Assembly (NCBI RefSeq): GCF_019649055.1
Contig: NW_026570275.1
Location: forward strand, 62,001 to 126,000
Direction: 5' to 3'
Source: Paramacrobiotus metropolitanus
Taxonomy: Eukaryota > Tardigrada > Eutardigrada > Parachela > Macrobiotidae
Length of the DNA stretch: 64,000 bases
Positions 46,959-56,381 of this stretch are shown in pieces. Position 1 is the stretch's first letter, and every line of letters starts with the position of its first letter. A program made the position numbers and the translations under genes. The notes under the pieces are model-generated. The model was given only the letters and a program-made list of their open reading frames with translations, was not told where the DNA came from and made no database searches.

Positions 46959-47666
46959 ATGGACAGATTGGAACGACAGAATTCAGAGAATTCGGATTCG
47001 GAAAGTATTGAAACCATCCGCTTAAAGACATCGACCCCAAAGAGAATGGAAGAATATGAGTATGACACTTCATACGGTGAAGGGTCGACGTCGTCAGTCG
47101 GAACGGCCAGAACGAACCAGGCCAGGAGGTTATTACGGCGGCCCGGGGTATTATGTGTATCACGATCCGGGACAGCCAACGATTATCAAGACACGGTTAA
47201 CTGGGTGCACCACGGCTTATCTGCCGGAACCCAGTATTCGGGACAGATAACGAGCGCCCATTATCAATCGCATCCGGGATCGTATACCCCACTGATGGGA
47301 CCACCGCAAGTGATGGGATCGGCAAGAATGTTGATGCCGCCACCGCAACAGACTACACCGAGTCGATTTATGGGACATGGAGGATTTGGCGGAATGTTAG
47401 CGACTCCAGTGCAGTCCCAAAGGGCGTCGCCGATCTTGCCACCCTTCCCGGAAACAGGAGGTTTGTCACTATCTAACATTGGAGCACCGCGGTTGAGAAC
47501 GCCACAGCAATTGGGAGCGCAACGACCCATCGAAACTCGCCACAAAAGGGAGGGAGGCGAGGAGAAACCGGTTCGATTCACCACGACCGCGAGGCGTACT
47601 GCCGTCGCTGGGCCCAAATTTGGAGCAGGTCGGACCAGATGGTCTACGGGCAACGCCCCCGGGTGA
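46959..47666 (+). CDS. Accessory ORF 1, unrecognised Pro/Gly/Ser-rich protein
   Basis: 235 residues from ATG 46959. The start is acidic and Ser-rich; the middle is rich in Pro, Gly and Met (MGPPQVMGS, MLMPPPQQ); the end is basic. No domain recognised. The next ORF (47620-49209) overlaps in the +1 frame and has no ATG of its own near its start. The two may therefore be one protein broken by an indel near 47600-47660, or be joined by frameshifting. Codon and motif use match the rest of the element. Confidence 0.5.
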   Translation: MDRLERQNSENSDSESIETIRLKTSTPKRMEEYEYDTSYGEGSTSSVGTARTNQARRLLRRPGVLCVSRSGTANDYQDTVNWVHHGLSAGTQYSGQITSAHYQSHPGSYTPLMGPPQVMGSARMLMPPPQQTTPSRFMGHGGFGGMLATPVQSQRASPILPPFPETGGLSLSNIGAPRLRTPQQLGAQRPIETRHKREGGEEKPVRFTTTARRTAVAGPKFGAGRTRWSTGNAPG

Positions 47667-49209
47667 ACCAACCGTACATGATTATTCACCGAAACTCCCG
47701 CTAGACATGAAAGAGGATGACGCGCGATTAAATGTGATAGTGAGCAACGAAGAAGAACTGACAGCGGCTGATACAGTGGCCATCCGGGATTTCAACCGTA
47801 TGTGTCGGGATCTCTATAGAATCCATATGCGAGTCGAAGACGAACATGCATTCTATGGGAGATTAATGAGTTTGGATGCGATTATTGAAGCAGTCCATAT
47901 CGCGATGAAGGAGAAAACTAAAACTATTGAAGTTAAACGTAAAGAGCTAGCGATCAGAATTGCCTCGATGAAACAGTACCATCCGGCTTTAACCAACAGA
48001 AAATGGCCACCGATGATTGAGAAGATACAGATATTCCTTAAGACGATTCCTAAAGAGAGAGGACCCTCGACAAGCAGCGCAGCGGGGCCATCACAGGCAT
48101 TAGTTGAAGCACCCGTAGAGGAGATGTCAGATAGTGTTCTCCTAGACGCAAAGCGAAAAATCGAGGCGGAACTCACCGAACGAGCAGAAAGGTCACGGGC
48201 CAGCTCTACTGCAGGGTCAGCACGCGGACGTACCAGTTCGGTTACGGAGCCGTCTAGCGGGACCGTAAAAAGCGGAAAAAGAGTAAATTCACCGACGACC
48301 AGTCCAAAAGAAAGTGACAAGAAAGAGCAGCGGACGAAAAAGGTCACGACGAGTAAAGCACCGATCCCAGTGGGTAGAAAGAGCGTACCACCCACGCCGT
48401 TGGATCCAGAAGCCGCTTCAGTTCGATTCCCGAAGTGTCGGACTTTTACGGTCAAATACACTGGAACTGACCATAACGAACGAAAGGTCACCGCTCGGAT
48501 AGTCGATAAAAAGACGAATAAGGAGATCGACTCATACAACCCTATGGCAGATAAGTCAGTCAAAACTGAGATTGGAGAAAGGTCAAAGACAGAGGTTAAT
48601 GAGGCGTTACAGTTCATTCCCCCGGAAGAGCGCCATAATCCGAGAGTCCTGATTCAGATGATGAAACACGTGGTGTCCAAAGTCGCGACCGAGGAAAACG
48701 CGTGGATCCGTATTATGGTGGGCACAAATGACGACCACCTGGCATATACATATACAGTGGATGGGAAACTGATGACGAAAGAGAGAATTCGGCCAAAATC
48801 GACAGCAGATCCAGACCCCAATAAGCGAACGTTGGACGATTATGAGTCGACCATGAAATATACCGATGGAACGTGCAGAAAAGTGACACTGACAATCCAT
48901 TTCGGCGACGGGACAACGGATTGTTTAACCGCAGTAATCGTCGACCCGATCACAGGAGATCCGATTCCATACGCTCCATGGGACGTGTCAGAAGAAAGCG
49001 CCGAGCACGCCAATCGGGCAGCACTTGAACAGTTGTGGAACTTGATACCAGTGAGCGAACGTCAAGATCCTTTAGTTCAAGCGAATACGCTGATCAGCAT
49101 GATGCGACATCGAGCGGAGATAGACGAAGCCCATTTCCGACTCACAAGAAAAATGGAAAACGGAGCGTACAAGACGGTGTTTTATGACGCGAAGAAAAAC
49201 CCCTTATGA
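47620..49209 (+). CDS. Accessory ORF 2, protein with a tandem-duplicated unknown domain
   Basis: About 500-530 residues; the first in-frame ATG is after 47700 (MKEDDARL). A helical N-terminal third is followed by a Ser/Thr/Lys-rich linker with AAAGGTCA sites. The C-terminal half has two copies of one roughly 105-residue domain (about 48437-48760 and 48873-49200). Each has a Cys-Arg start, a beta-rich segment (VKYTGTD; LTIHFGDG), a V-I/V-D-P/K-T-G/N turn, then IPPEERHNPRVLIQMMKH or its equivalent IPVSERQDPLVQANTLISMM. No match to Env or any other family is apparent. Possibly the C-terminal part of a single protein with accessory ORF 1. Confidence 0.6.
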   Translation: MEQVGPDGLRATPPGEPTVHDYSPKLPLDMKEDDARLNVIVSNEEELTAADTVAIRDFNRMCRDLYRIHMRVEDEHAFYGRLMSLDAIIEAVHIAMKEKTKTIEVKRKELAIRIASMKQYHPALTNRKWPPMIEKIQIFLKTIPKERGPSTSSAAGPSQALVEAPVEEMSDSVLLDAKRKIEAELTERAERSRASSTAGSARGRTSSVTEPSSGTVKSGKRVNSPTTSPKESDKKEQRTKKVTTSKAPIPVGRKSVPPTPLDPEAASVRFPKCRTFTVKYTGTDHNERKVTARIVDKKTNKEIDSYNPMADKSVKTEIGERSKTEVNEALQFIPPEERHNPRVLIQMMKHVVSKVATEENAWIRIMVGTNDDHLAYTYTVDGKLMTKERIRPKSTADPDPNKRTLDDYESTMKYTDGTCRKVTLTIHFGDGTTDCLTAVIVDPITGDPIPYAPWDVSEESAEHANRAALEQLWNLIPVSERQDPLVQANTLISMMRHRAEIDEAHFRLTRKMENGAYKTVFYDAKKNPL

Positions 49210-49293
49210 GATCGTCACACAGGACAAACGAAAGAAACACCGCACTTGGAAAGTCAGGCCCTAGATCCGGCACAGGAAAGTGGAGCCGGAGAG

Positions 49294-51861
49294 ATGGCAG
49301 AGGCCTCCGTAGCCGAAGCGGCAGGAACGGAGAGTACCCGACGACCATCGAACCAGGATGATTCAGAAGAGGAGGAAGTTAGTGACGATTCGGCAGAAGG
49401 ACCGGCCGACGAAGAGAAGGAACTGGATGAGGAAGATAATCCGCCTCCAAAAGTGGTCATTACACCGAGGAAAACGGCTAAATTGGATGAAGCCATGAAC
49501 CGTGAAAGGGCTAAGAAAGGCGACTTCCTAAAGAAACGAAAGGAAGATGAAGATACGAAGAAAAAGAGCGGTGATGAAAGCGAAAGCACAAATACCCGGA
49601 GGCAAAAAGGAGAGAGGAAGAAAAAAGACGAACCGCCCTCTCATGATGTCGAAATATTGGAAGAATCAGTTGGAAACATTGAAGAAAAGTCATCCACACC
49701 TATAATCCCGAAGAAATTTGTCATTGAATCGGCTACATCGTCGAAGTTAAAGGTCACCGAGCCTGAGCCGTCAACATCCAAAGGAAAGGTCATAGCTGTG
49801 AAACAGATTGTCCCAGTGGTTATCTCGGCATCTACTACGAAGGAACGCAAGGAGAAAGGAAAGCGTGAGAAGGCAAAACGAGAAATGTCTCGTGAATCAG
49901 AAGCTTCGGAAGTAAGCCTTCCAAGTACTTCGACGGTTAGCACGAGATCACATACGGACCCGAAAACGACTAGATCAAGAACCGTGGAACCAGGAAGCCT
50001 AGCGGAGGCTCTGGAAAAAGGGAAAAAAGCAAAGAGCGAACCCGTCAAATCGAAAAAGAAAGGGAAAGAGGCCATGAAAATTGACGCACTGGCAATGGCC
50101 AACTATATCGAACCGGATGGAGAAAGTGAACTTGATTATTCGGGAGATGAAGCGGAATTTGAAGACCCAGACAGCGATAACTTGACCACGACTGACGAAA
50201 TCATTGATGCGTTCGATGGAGCGGAGAAGAATTTTACACGGATACGAACGACATCAGTAACATCAAAATTCAGAACGGGCTTAAAGAAATACTTGAGAAA
50301 AGAAATGCACCGTAGCTTCACCAAACAGAAGTTTGATGTGGTATTGGAATACGCTCGGAATGCGGGGAAACTTATTCAGAAACACCCGAACTTCGCGTAT
50401 AAGGCTAAACTATTCAGGCCGTCAAGTGCGGACAAGTCGCTGACGACTCCAAACGAAGATACCTCAATGCGAGTAGAAAGGGCAGTCGCGGGAATGACAA
50501 GCCCGTTGGGGTCAACGAGTCACCGGATCAGCCAATACATTAATGCCGTGTGGAATGACGGAAAGGGATTGATAAAGGAAATCGACACGGCCACTGAACG
50601 CGTGTTGCCCAGGATGATAAAACGGAACATCCTTTCCACAACGAACGCACAAAAAGGTTATCCGATTCGATATACGAGAGTAGGCCTGATACCGCCGGAA
50701 AAACAAGTTCACTGTAATATGTCCGACAGTCAGGAGATGGATAAAGTTCCATCGAGCGGAGATCCAACAACTCCCATATTAAATCGGATCGCACAGTTAA
50801 CAGCTGACGAAGAAGCCGCCCAGGCTTCTTCTAAGAAAGCGACGAAAAAGAAAGGACCGATGGACGTGGAATCGGAGGAGAGTGACGACGACACCTCTGC
50901 TGTCCCAACGCTACTGGAACCAGTGACAGAAAAGCCTAAAGGTCAAGAAACATCTGAAACTGCGACGGAAGAAATTCAACCGAAAGGTCACGGGACTTCA
51001 GAAGAAGGGGAGAAAGCAAAGGTCATGCTCCCAATGGACAAGGCAGCGGCAGAAGCAGAAGCTGCATCTGCGCGACAGGTGTACCAGAAATCATTGTTCG
51101 CACCATTGAAGGAGGCTTTTGAGAAAGAGCGATCGAAGTCGGCAGGTGAAGTGGGAGGTCATGAGACTCTGCCACAGAAAGAGAAAGCCGATGAACCGAA
51201 ATCTGCTCAGTCATCATCTGGCTCAATGGCAAAACTGACGATTGATGAAATGGAGACAACTGACCCAACGGACTCGGCAATATCCCCCCAGAAAACGGAG
51301 ACTAGCGGTATAAAAACGAAAGAGCCGACAGATTACACGTTAGGAGCACCGTTGGACGTGAATAACCGAACATGGAACGAAGTCCAGGCGGCGATTCAGA
51401 TTACCAGAGAACACGAGATGCTCGGGACGGAACTGAAAAGACAAGTCGCCGAAAATTCCAAAGGAAGATCGTCACTCAGCATGAGTGAGCGAGTCCTTAA
51501 ACGAGCGTATAAGGAAGGAAAGTTGGGATGCAAATATAACAAGGACAACAAAGTTATTTACTACCTTCCGAAACAGGGCACGGACCGCACACCCAGACTT
51601 AAAATGGAGCTGGAGGCCTGGAAGATAGCCATCACAGATGTGGCTTTGGACGCCATTGGCGGTACCAATGGAGCGTCTTGGAATGACCTTTCGAACTTCA
51701 TGGCCGTCCATTATGAATTGGGAGAATTGAATATTGAAAATGATAAAGAGTGGATCAAAAACGCCGTTGAAGCTCTGATCGCGGAAAACGCACTGCATAT
51801 TAACAAGGACGGCCGAGTTGACTTCAGGCCGTATAACCCGCCGGCGAAAGAGTCTGAATAA
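49294..51861 (+). CDS. Accessory ORF 3, acidic/basic disordered protein with C-terminal winged-helix (linker-histone-like) domain
   Basis: 855 residues from ATG 49294, unbroken. The first 300 residues alternate acidic and Lys-rich runs (SEEEEVSDDS, KKRKEDEDTKKK). A conserved-looking helical region is at 50220-50720. The last 190 residues hold two helical-wing segments. The final one (about 51630-51840; ITDVALDAI, SWNDLSNFM, IKNAVEALIAENAL, GRVDF) has the length and pattern of the globular domain of linker histone H1. That would mean DNA or chromatin binding, but the match is by shape only. It lies between accessory ORF 2 and the RS-domain gene. A CACACAG at about 49217 is a possible splice acceptor. 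Confidence 0.65.
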   Translation: MAEASVAEAAGTESTRRPSNQDDSEEEEVSDDSAEGPADEEKELDEEDNPPPKVVITPRKTAKLDEAMNRERAKKGDFLKKRKEDEDTKKKSGDESESTNTRRQKGERKKKDEPPSHDVEILEESVGNIEEKSSTPIIPKKFVIESATSSKLKVTEPEPSTSKGKVIAVKQIVPVVISASTTKERKEKGKREKAKREMSRESEASEVSLPSTSTVSTRSHTDPKTTRSRTVEPGSLAEALEKGKKAKSEPVKSKKKGKEAMKIDALAMANYIEPDGESELDYSGDEAEFEDPDSDNLTTTDEIIDAFDGAEKNFTRIRTTSVTSKFRTGLKKYLRKEMHRSFTKQKFDVVLEYARNAGKLIQKHPNFAYKAKLFRPSSADKSLTTPNEDTSMRVERAVAGMTSPLGSTSHRISQYINAVWNDGKGLIKEIDTATERVLPRMIKRNILSTTNAQKGYPIRYTRVGLIPPEKQVHCNMSDSQEMDKVPSSGDPTTPILNRIAQLTADEEAAQASSKKATKKKGPMDVESEESDDDTSAVPTLLEPVTEKPKGQETSETATEEIQPKGHGTSEEGEKAKVMLPMDKAAAEAEAASARQVYQKSLFAPLKEAFEKERSKSAGEVGGHETLPQKEKADEPKSAQSSSGSMAKLTIDEMETTDPTDSAISPQKTETSGIKTKEPTDYTLGAPLDVNNRTWNEVQAAIQITREHEMLGTELKRQVAENSKGRSSLSMSERVLKRAYKEGKLGCKYNKDNKVIYYLPKQGTDRTPRLKMELEAWKIAITDVALDAIGGTNGASWNDLSNFMAVHYELGELNIENDKEWIKNAVEALIAENALHINKDGRVDFRPYNPPAKESE

Positions 51862-52187
51862 ATGGGACGAGTGTAATAGGCAGCGAGTAATGAACCCTGC
51901 TTATTACAGAAAGCATAAAATAGTTAAAACAAATGAGAAAAGCTTTATGGAAAATTGAAAGTGAAGAGGTCAACGCGAGAAGTAGCAGCGATAAGACTAA
52001 TAGAAAAGGTCACAGTAGTCAGAAAGTGCTGATAACGTGAGAAAGGTCACCACGTTATAGCGATAGAGAGGGACACAGGAGCTAGGAAAGTCTCAGCTCA
52101 GTAACGGAATAGGCGTAAAAATGATAGAGAAGCCTTGATAATGGATAAGAATGGAAACGATTTACACAGAAAGGTTACTATGATGGA

Positions 52188-52202
52188 TTGTTTTAATTGC
52201 AG
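52188..52202 (+). promoter_or_regulatory. Likely splice acceptor before accessory ORF 4
   Basis: TTGTTTTAATTGCAG ends 15 bases before the ATG at 52218, a strong match to a 3' splice site and similar in placement to the one before accessory ORF 1. Confidence 0.45.
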
Positions 52203-52217
52203 ATTTTAAACGGAAAG

Positions 52218-54956
52218 ATGGCACAAAAAGGTCAAGCCAACCGACGAAGCCAGGGAACACTTCAAACGGACGTCGATCAGTCTACGGGCTATAACCCAAG
52301 GTGTCCGGACTGCTTTCGCAATAACAGAAAGGTCGATAAGAAGTTCCCGTGCTACGCATGTGTCCACAAGTTGGGAGACCCACATATTGTTTCACTCATG
52401 GGATTAATGGAAGCCAAACGAGGGAACATGGACGTTTTTCGAAACCTCATCAGCGCGAGGAATTACGGTAGCATTCCAGTGGAAGAACGAATGCTACTCG
52501 AGGATCGTTACCGGGAAGCGATCCAGAACAACGAAAGTGGCTGGGACGAGACTCTGGAGCCATTGAAATGCCCACAAACGGATGCATACCGTAAGAAGTT
52601 TGAGGAGGATCAGGAGAAGATGCGACGACAACAGTTGGAGGTTGAACTCCGAGCGAAGATTAATGCGGCGAATCAAAAGGCGAGCGAACAGGCCGCACGG
52701 GAGGCGCTGCCCAATCCGTCGAGCTCGACTGTACCGACAGCCAGCCTCAATGAAGACGAAGCACAGCTGATACGCCAGTCGCTCATCATTCAAATCGACA
52801 CGCTGACGAGTGATCCGGCTGCCATGCAACAGGATTTGTTCGATGCGCTGTTGCGGGAAAAGTTGAGACTGCAGAAGGGTTTCGCTCCCGCGCCATACAT
52901 AAAGAAGGCAGTCGAAGAACGTATGGAAGTGCTGCGCAGATCCCGTCAAAACGAAAGTAATGTACTGCAAGCGCTTAGAGGATTTAGACGAGATGACGGG
53001 TTTACACGACCTCGTTCGCCTCCGCATAGAGAAAGGTCACGCGGACATTCACGCGAACATGAGCGGACTTCGGAAAGACGAAGCGAACGGTCACGTGAAC
53101 ACTCCCGCGAAAGGACACGGGATTATTGTAGTGAAAGGTCACGCGAACGTTCCCGCGATCGCGATTATCGTGGCGGAAGAGGCTGGGTGCGTCATGGAAA
53201 CGAGATAACTGAGACGAGTATTCAGCGCAAAATCGATACGGCAAAGATTTTAGCAGCGACAAGAGGACGTGAGGAACAACGGCGTGCGGAGACTTACCGC
53301 ACAGAGCCTGAAAAGAAAGGTCATCAGGTGCCGTTGGAAGTTGGATTCCGTAACCGCAACGTTAGAATGTCAACACCTGAAAGGTCATGGGATAAAAGAC
53401 GCGAACACACGCGAAATCGAACACCAGACCCACAGGATAAACGCTGGCAGGAAAGAGCCAGGTATTATGCGGGTTTTGAATCTAGCGCCAGTAAAAGGTC
53501 ATCGAGCGCAGAAAGGGAAGACTCACCCCCAAAGTATCAAAGAATGGAGTCAACTGTCCATGTGGTGGACCCAATTATTAGCGCTGCTCAAGACGATGAC
53601 CCAATGGAAGGAGCTAGTTCAATTGCAGAAGCGTCCCAAGCAAATGTGACGCATCGACGAAACGTAATTCTGGACAGCGACCTCCAACCGGCCACACCGG
53701 CGAGTAATGAACCGCCGCAGGCAGAATCAGGAGAACGAAGCGCACAAGAAAGTCAGCGCGAACCGGATGAACGTCGCGAAGTTGATCGGCGAACGACTTC
53801 TCGATTCAATAACCGACACCCCGACACAATCGATATGGTATACGACATGCGCGACACCGATGAACAAAAGACAGAAATTTGCCGATACATGGGGATCGAA
53901 GACGATTCGGCGGATGCGAATAAGATCCATACAATTCTGAACCAGCTGCGTCAATTTTTATTCGATTCGGGCTATGCGAAAGAAATTAAAGAGGGAGTGG
54001 AACAAGGAAGCTTCCGTCAATTATACATTCCCCGCGATTCAGCAAGGGATTGTTACCTCCCTGTCCGACGAAACGGATTACATAGTCTGCTGGATTTGAA
54101 TTTGTTGGACGTGCCACTGGATACGACTGACCCAGTCGGGATGACACAATTCTATTATAGAGATTATCCCGAACGACAAGAATATGTGGCTCAGTTTGTT
54201 TTACGACACGTGAATCCAGCCTTCAAGTTGCTCGCAGCAAGAGCATCGATCGGACTACAAGTGGATCCTAAAGACCATGCCGCAAGAAGGATGGGGCAAA
54301 AGGTTTTTGCTGCGAGATTGGCACATTATAAGACACATAACCAGTTGGTGTCCAATACAATGAAGGACGATATCCCACCACTCTTTCGACCTCACGTGGC
54401 GAAATTGGGCGAACCTATGGAACATGTTGGAATAGCCCATACGGCAAGAAAGGCGCTGAAAAAGTGTAAGATAAGAATGGAAAAGGGCAATCTTACACAA
54501 CGCCATGCCTCCCAGGTTGAAGAGAGGATTAATAAGATCAAAGACACCATGGGAAGTGACTACGTCGAACCTTTTGACGGAGTTGAAATGTACGTCGACG
54601 AATTCCTTGTAAAGAAAAGTGATCGACGCCCGGAACGCGCTCCTAACCAGATAGGACGGCGCGGCCTAAGAAACCAGCAACTCCGCGATAACCTCGCCGA
54701 CGTGCAACGGAGACTGGCGGATGACCCTAATAACCGGAGACTCCGGTTAGAAGAAAATGACGCGCGTCATCGAGTTGAGGCGGTTAAGCGCAGTCGCCAA
54801 GGGAAAGGTCGTGGCCAGCGGGAAGTTGACCCGACAAAGGTCATCGGAGTTGATGTAACGGGACCGGTCGACCGAACATCTGACCGCAATCAACCGGAAA
54901 GTTCTAAGAAGCGCCCGCCAAGAGATGGCGAGGACGATTCAAATGAAATGGAATAG
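52218..54956 (+). CDS. Accessory ORF 4, RS-domain protein with Cys4 zinc motif
   Basis: 912 residues from ATG 52218, unbroken. Near the N-terminus C-P-D-C and C-Y-A-C, 16 residues apart, suggest a zinc ribbon. A helical, Gln/Glu-rich segment follows. At about 53010-53190 there is a classical RS domain of some 60 residues (RERSRGHSRE, ERSREHSRERT) like those of SR splicing factors. Several of its Glu-Arg-Ser codons are made from AAAGGTCA. A folded-looking region at 53800-54640 (DMRDTDEQ, YIPRDSARDCYLPVRRNG, FYYRDYPER) is unrecognised, and the tail is basic. An RS protein could steer splicing or export of the element's long RNA; this is inference. I know of no standard LTR-retrotransposon gene of this type. 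Confidence 0.65.
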   Translation: MAQKGQANRRSQGTLQTDVDQSTGYNPRCPDCFRNNRKVDKKFPCYACVHKLGDPHIVSLMGLMEAKRGNMDVFRNLISARNYGSIPVEERMLLEDRYREAIQNNESGWDETLEPLKCPQTDAYRKKFEEDQEKMRRQQLEVELRAKINAANQKASEQAAREALPNPSSSTVPTASLNEDEAQLIRQSLIIQIDTLTSDPAAMQQDLFDALLREKLRLQKGFAPAPYIKKAVEERMEVLRRSRQNESNVLQALRGFRRDDGFTRPRSPPHRERSRGHSREHERTSERRSERSREHSRERTRDYCSERSRERSRDRDYRGGRGWVRHGNEITETSIQRKIDTAKILAATRGREEQRRAETYRTEPEKKGHQVPLEVGFRNRNVRMSTPERSWDKRREHTRNRTPDPQDKRWQERARYYAGFESSASKRSSSAEREDSPPKYQRMESTVHVVDPIISAAQDDDPMEGASSIAEASQANVTHRRNVILDSDLQPATPASNEPPQAESGERSAQESQREPDERREVDRRTTSRFNNRHPDTIDMVYDMRDTDEQKTEICRYMGIEDDSADANKIHTILNQLRQFLFDSGYAKEIKEGVEQGSFRQLYIPRDSARDCYLPVRRNGLHSLLDLNLLDVPLDTTDPVGMTQFYYRDYPERQEYVAQFVLRHVNPAFKLLAARASIGLQVDPKDHAARRMGQKVFAARLAHYKTHNQLVSNTMKDDIPPLFRPHVAKLGEPMEHVGIAHTARKALKKCKIRMEKGNLTQRHASQVEERINKIKDTMGSDYVEPFDGVEMYVDEFLVKKSDRRPERAPNQIGRRGLRNQQLRDNLADVQRRLADDPNNRRLRLEENDARHRVEAVKRSRQGKGRGQREVDPTKVIGVDVTGPVDRTSDRNQPESSKKRPPRDGEDDSNEME

Positions 54957-55150
54957 TGTTGATCGTTAGGATCACACTATTAAAAAGGGCGTCTACGGCA
55001 ATTGTCGGTACGTCACAAGAATGAGAAATGGTGTTGTATAAAGGCGACGTGACTTGTTCACATAAACTGTATTCGTGTATTGTTGTTTTCAGCGTTTATA
55101 GCACAGAATTGCCTGAAAGAAATCATGTGGAGCATCTATTGGGGTTGAAA

Positions 55151-55600
55151 TTGATCCGGTCTATAAAGCCGGCCCCAAGGGAGTTGTTACGGCAATTAGC
55201 CGGCTCACCTCCTTAAGCGATTCAGTGTTATAAATTTGCAAGAGAAACTACGGTAATCAAGCCGGATCTCTTGAATACGAAAGCGGGCCACAAGCGGCGA
55301 AAAAGAGAAAGACAACAGGTGGAAATTTTAATGGGGTAAACTTGATGCGGCAGTCAGCCGGCCTCATTAGAGTTGCTACGGTAAACTATGCCGGCAATCT
55401 CTCCCAAGCGAATCAGTGTTATAAGTCAACGAGAGAAATAGCGGTAACCAAGCCGGATCTCTCGTACGGAAGCTGGGCCACAAGCGGCGAACAAGAGTAA
55501 AAGATTTAATGTGGAAGCGTCATGGGGTAAATTTAATGCGGTAGTTAGCCGGCCCCATCAGAGATGTTACGGTAAACTCTGCCGGCATTCTGGCCGCTCG
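55151..55600 (+). repeat. 191-bp tandem repeat in the 3' region
   Basis: Units begin near 55151, 55342 and 55533 (third one partial), each with AGCCGGCC...GTTACGGTAA, CAGTGTTATAA, AAGCCGGATCTCT and GGGCCACAAGCGGCGAA blocks. The copies are roughly 70-75% alike. Non-coding; five TGACCTTT/AAAGGTCA sites follow at 55629-56113. Confidence 0.65.
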
Positions 55601-56381
55601 AGGCATATTGAAGTGGGATGTGCGACGGAAAGGTCAACCTGCAAGTTCTACCAGGGAGGCAAGCGAAGAAGCGCTTGACGGCCGCAGAAAATTGGCTAAG
55701 TTCCTCCATGACCTTTAATGGAAGTTGAAGAAAAGTTGGATGACCTTTGGGATCATTACCGCCCAAGAGAGTCACCGTATTAGAATTCAAGTCGCATGAC
55801 CTTTTGGGACCATTAACCCAAATGAGTCGCACATCCCGGATCATCTCAACAGAAAGATGACCTTATCAGGGAGGAAGCGAACTACGCTTGTCTGCATGAC
55901 GTCCCTCCATGACTTTTATGGATCTCATTTGAAAGTCGTACAATTGATACGCACCTTATTCCAAAGAATGAAGCAGTATTCCTAAGTCGTACTTGATACG
56001 CACCTGATTCTCAAGCGGATTGTGATGAAAGTCGCACTATGGATGCGCGGAATTGCTCAAGCGAGCGGAATGGGCCAAAGTGCGGAAAACGGTGGACAGG
56101 ACCTGTGACCTTTACGAGTCAGAAATGGAGGATCCTAGTCTACATTTGATTAATACTTTTGTTGATCTTATAACTGTTGATCTGTTTTTGTATTAGAATT
56201 GATACGGAATAGTATTTTAATACAGATCTCTTTATTTCACATTGTGCATTTGGAATTATGTGATTAAATGGATTAAGAGATTTGATGTTTTTGAGCACGC
56301 ACAGACACCGGCGACCGCCGTCTTTTCGTGGATTCGGGAGTATGTTCAGCCTCAACGGAGCTCGGCATCCCCCCAGAGGCA
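55601..56381 (+). other. 3' untranslated part of the retrotransposon
   Basis: No ORF. It contains AAAGGTCA/TGACCTTT at 55629, 55709, 55741, 55797 and 56106. The stretch before the 3' LTR (CATCCCCCCAGAGGCA) is not the purine run expected of a polypurine tract, so the plus-strand primer site is unclear. Confidence 0.5.

Noticed and set aside
46959-54956. Envelope (env) gene after integrase
   Set aside because: No signal peptide, fusion peptide, furin-like site or C-terminal membrane anchor is visible in any of the ORFs.
56360-56381. Polypurine tract before the 3' LTR
   Set aside because: The sequence is mostly pyrimidine (CATCCCCCC); only AGAGG is purine, too short to claim.
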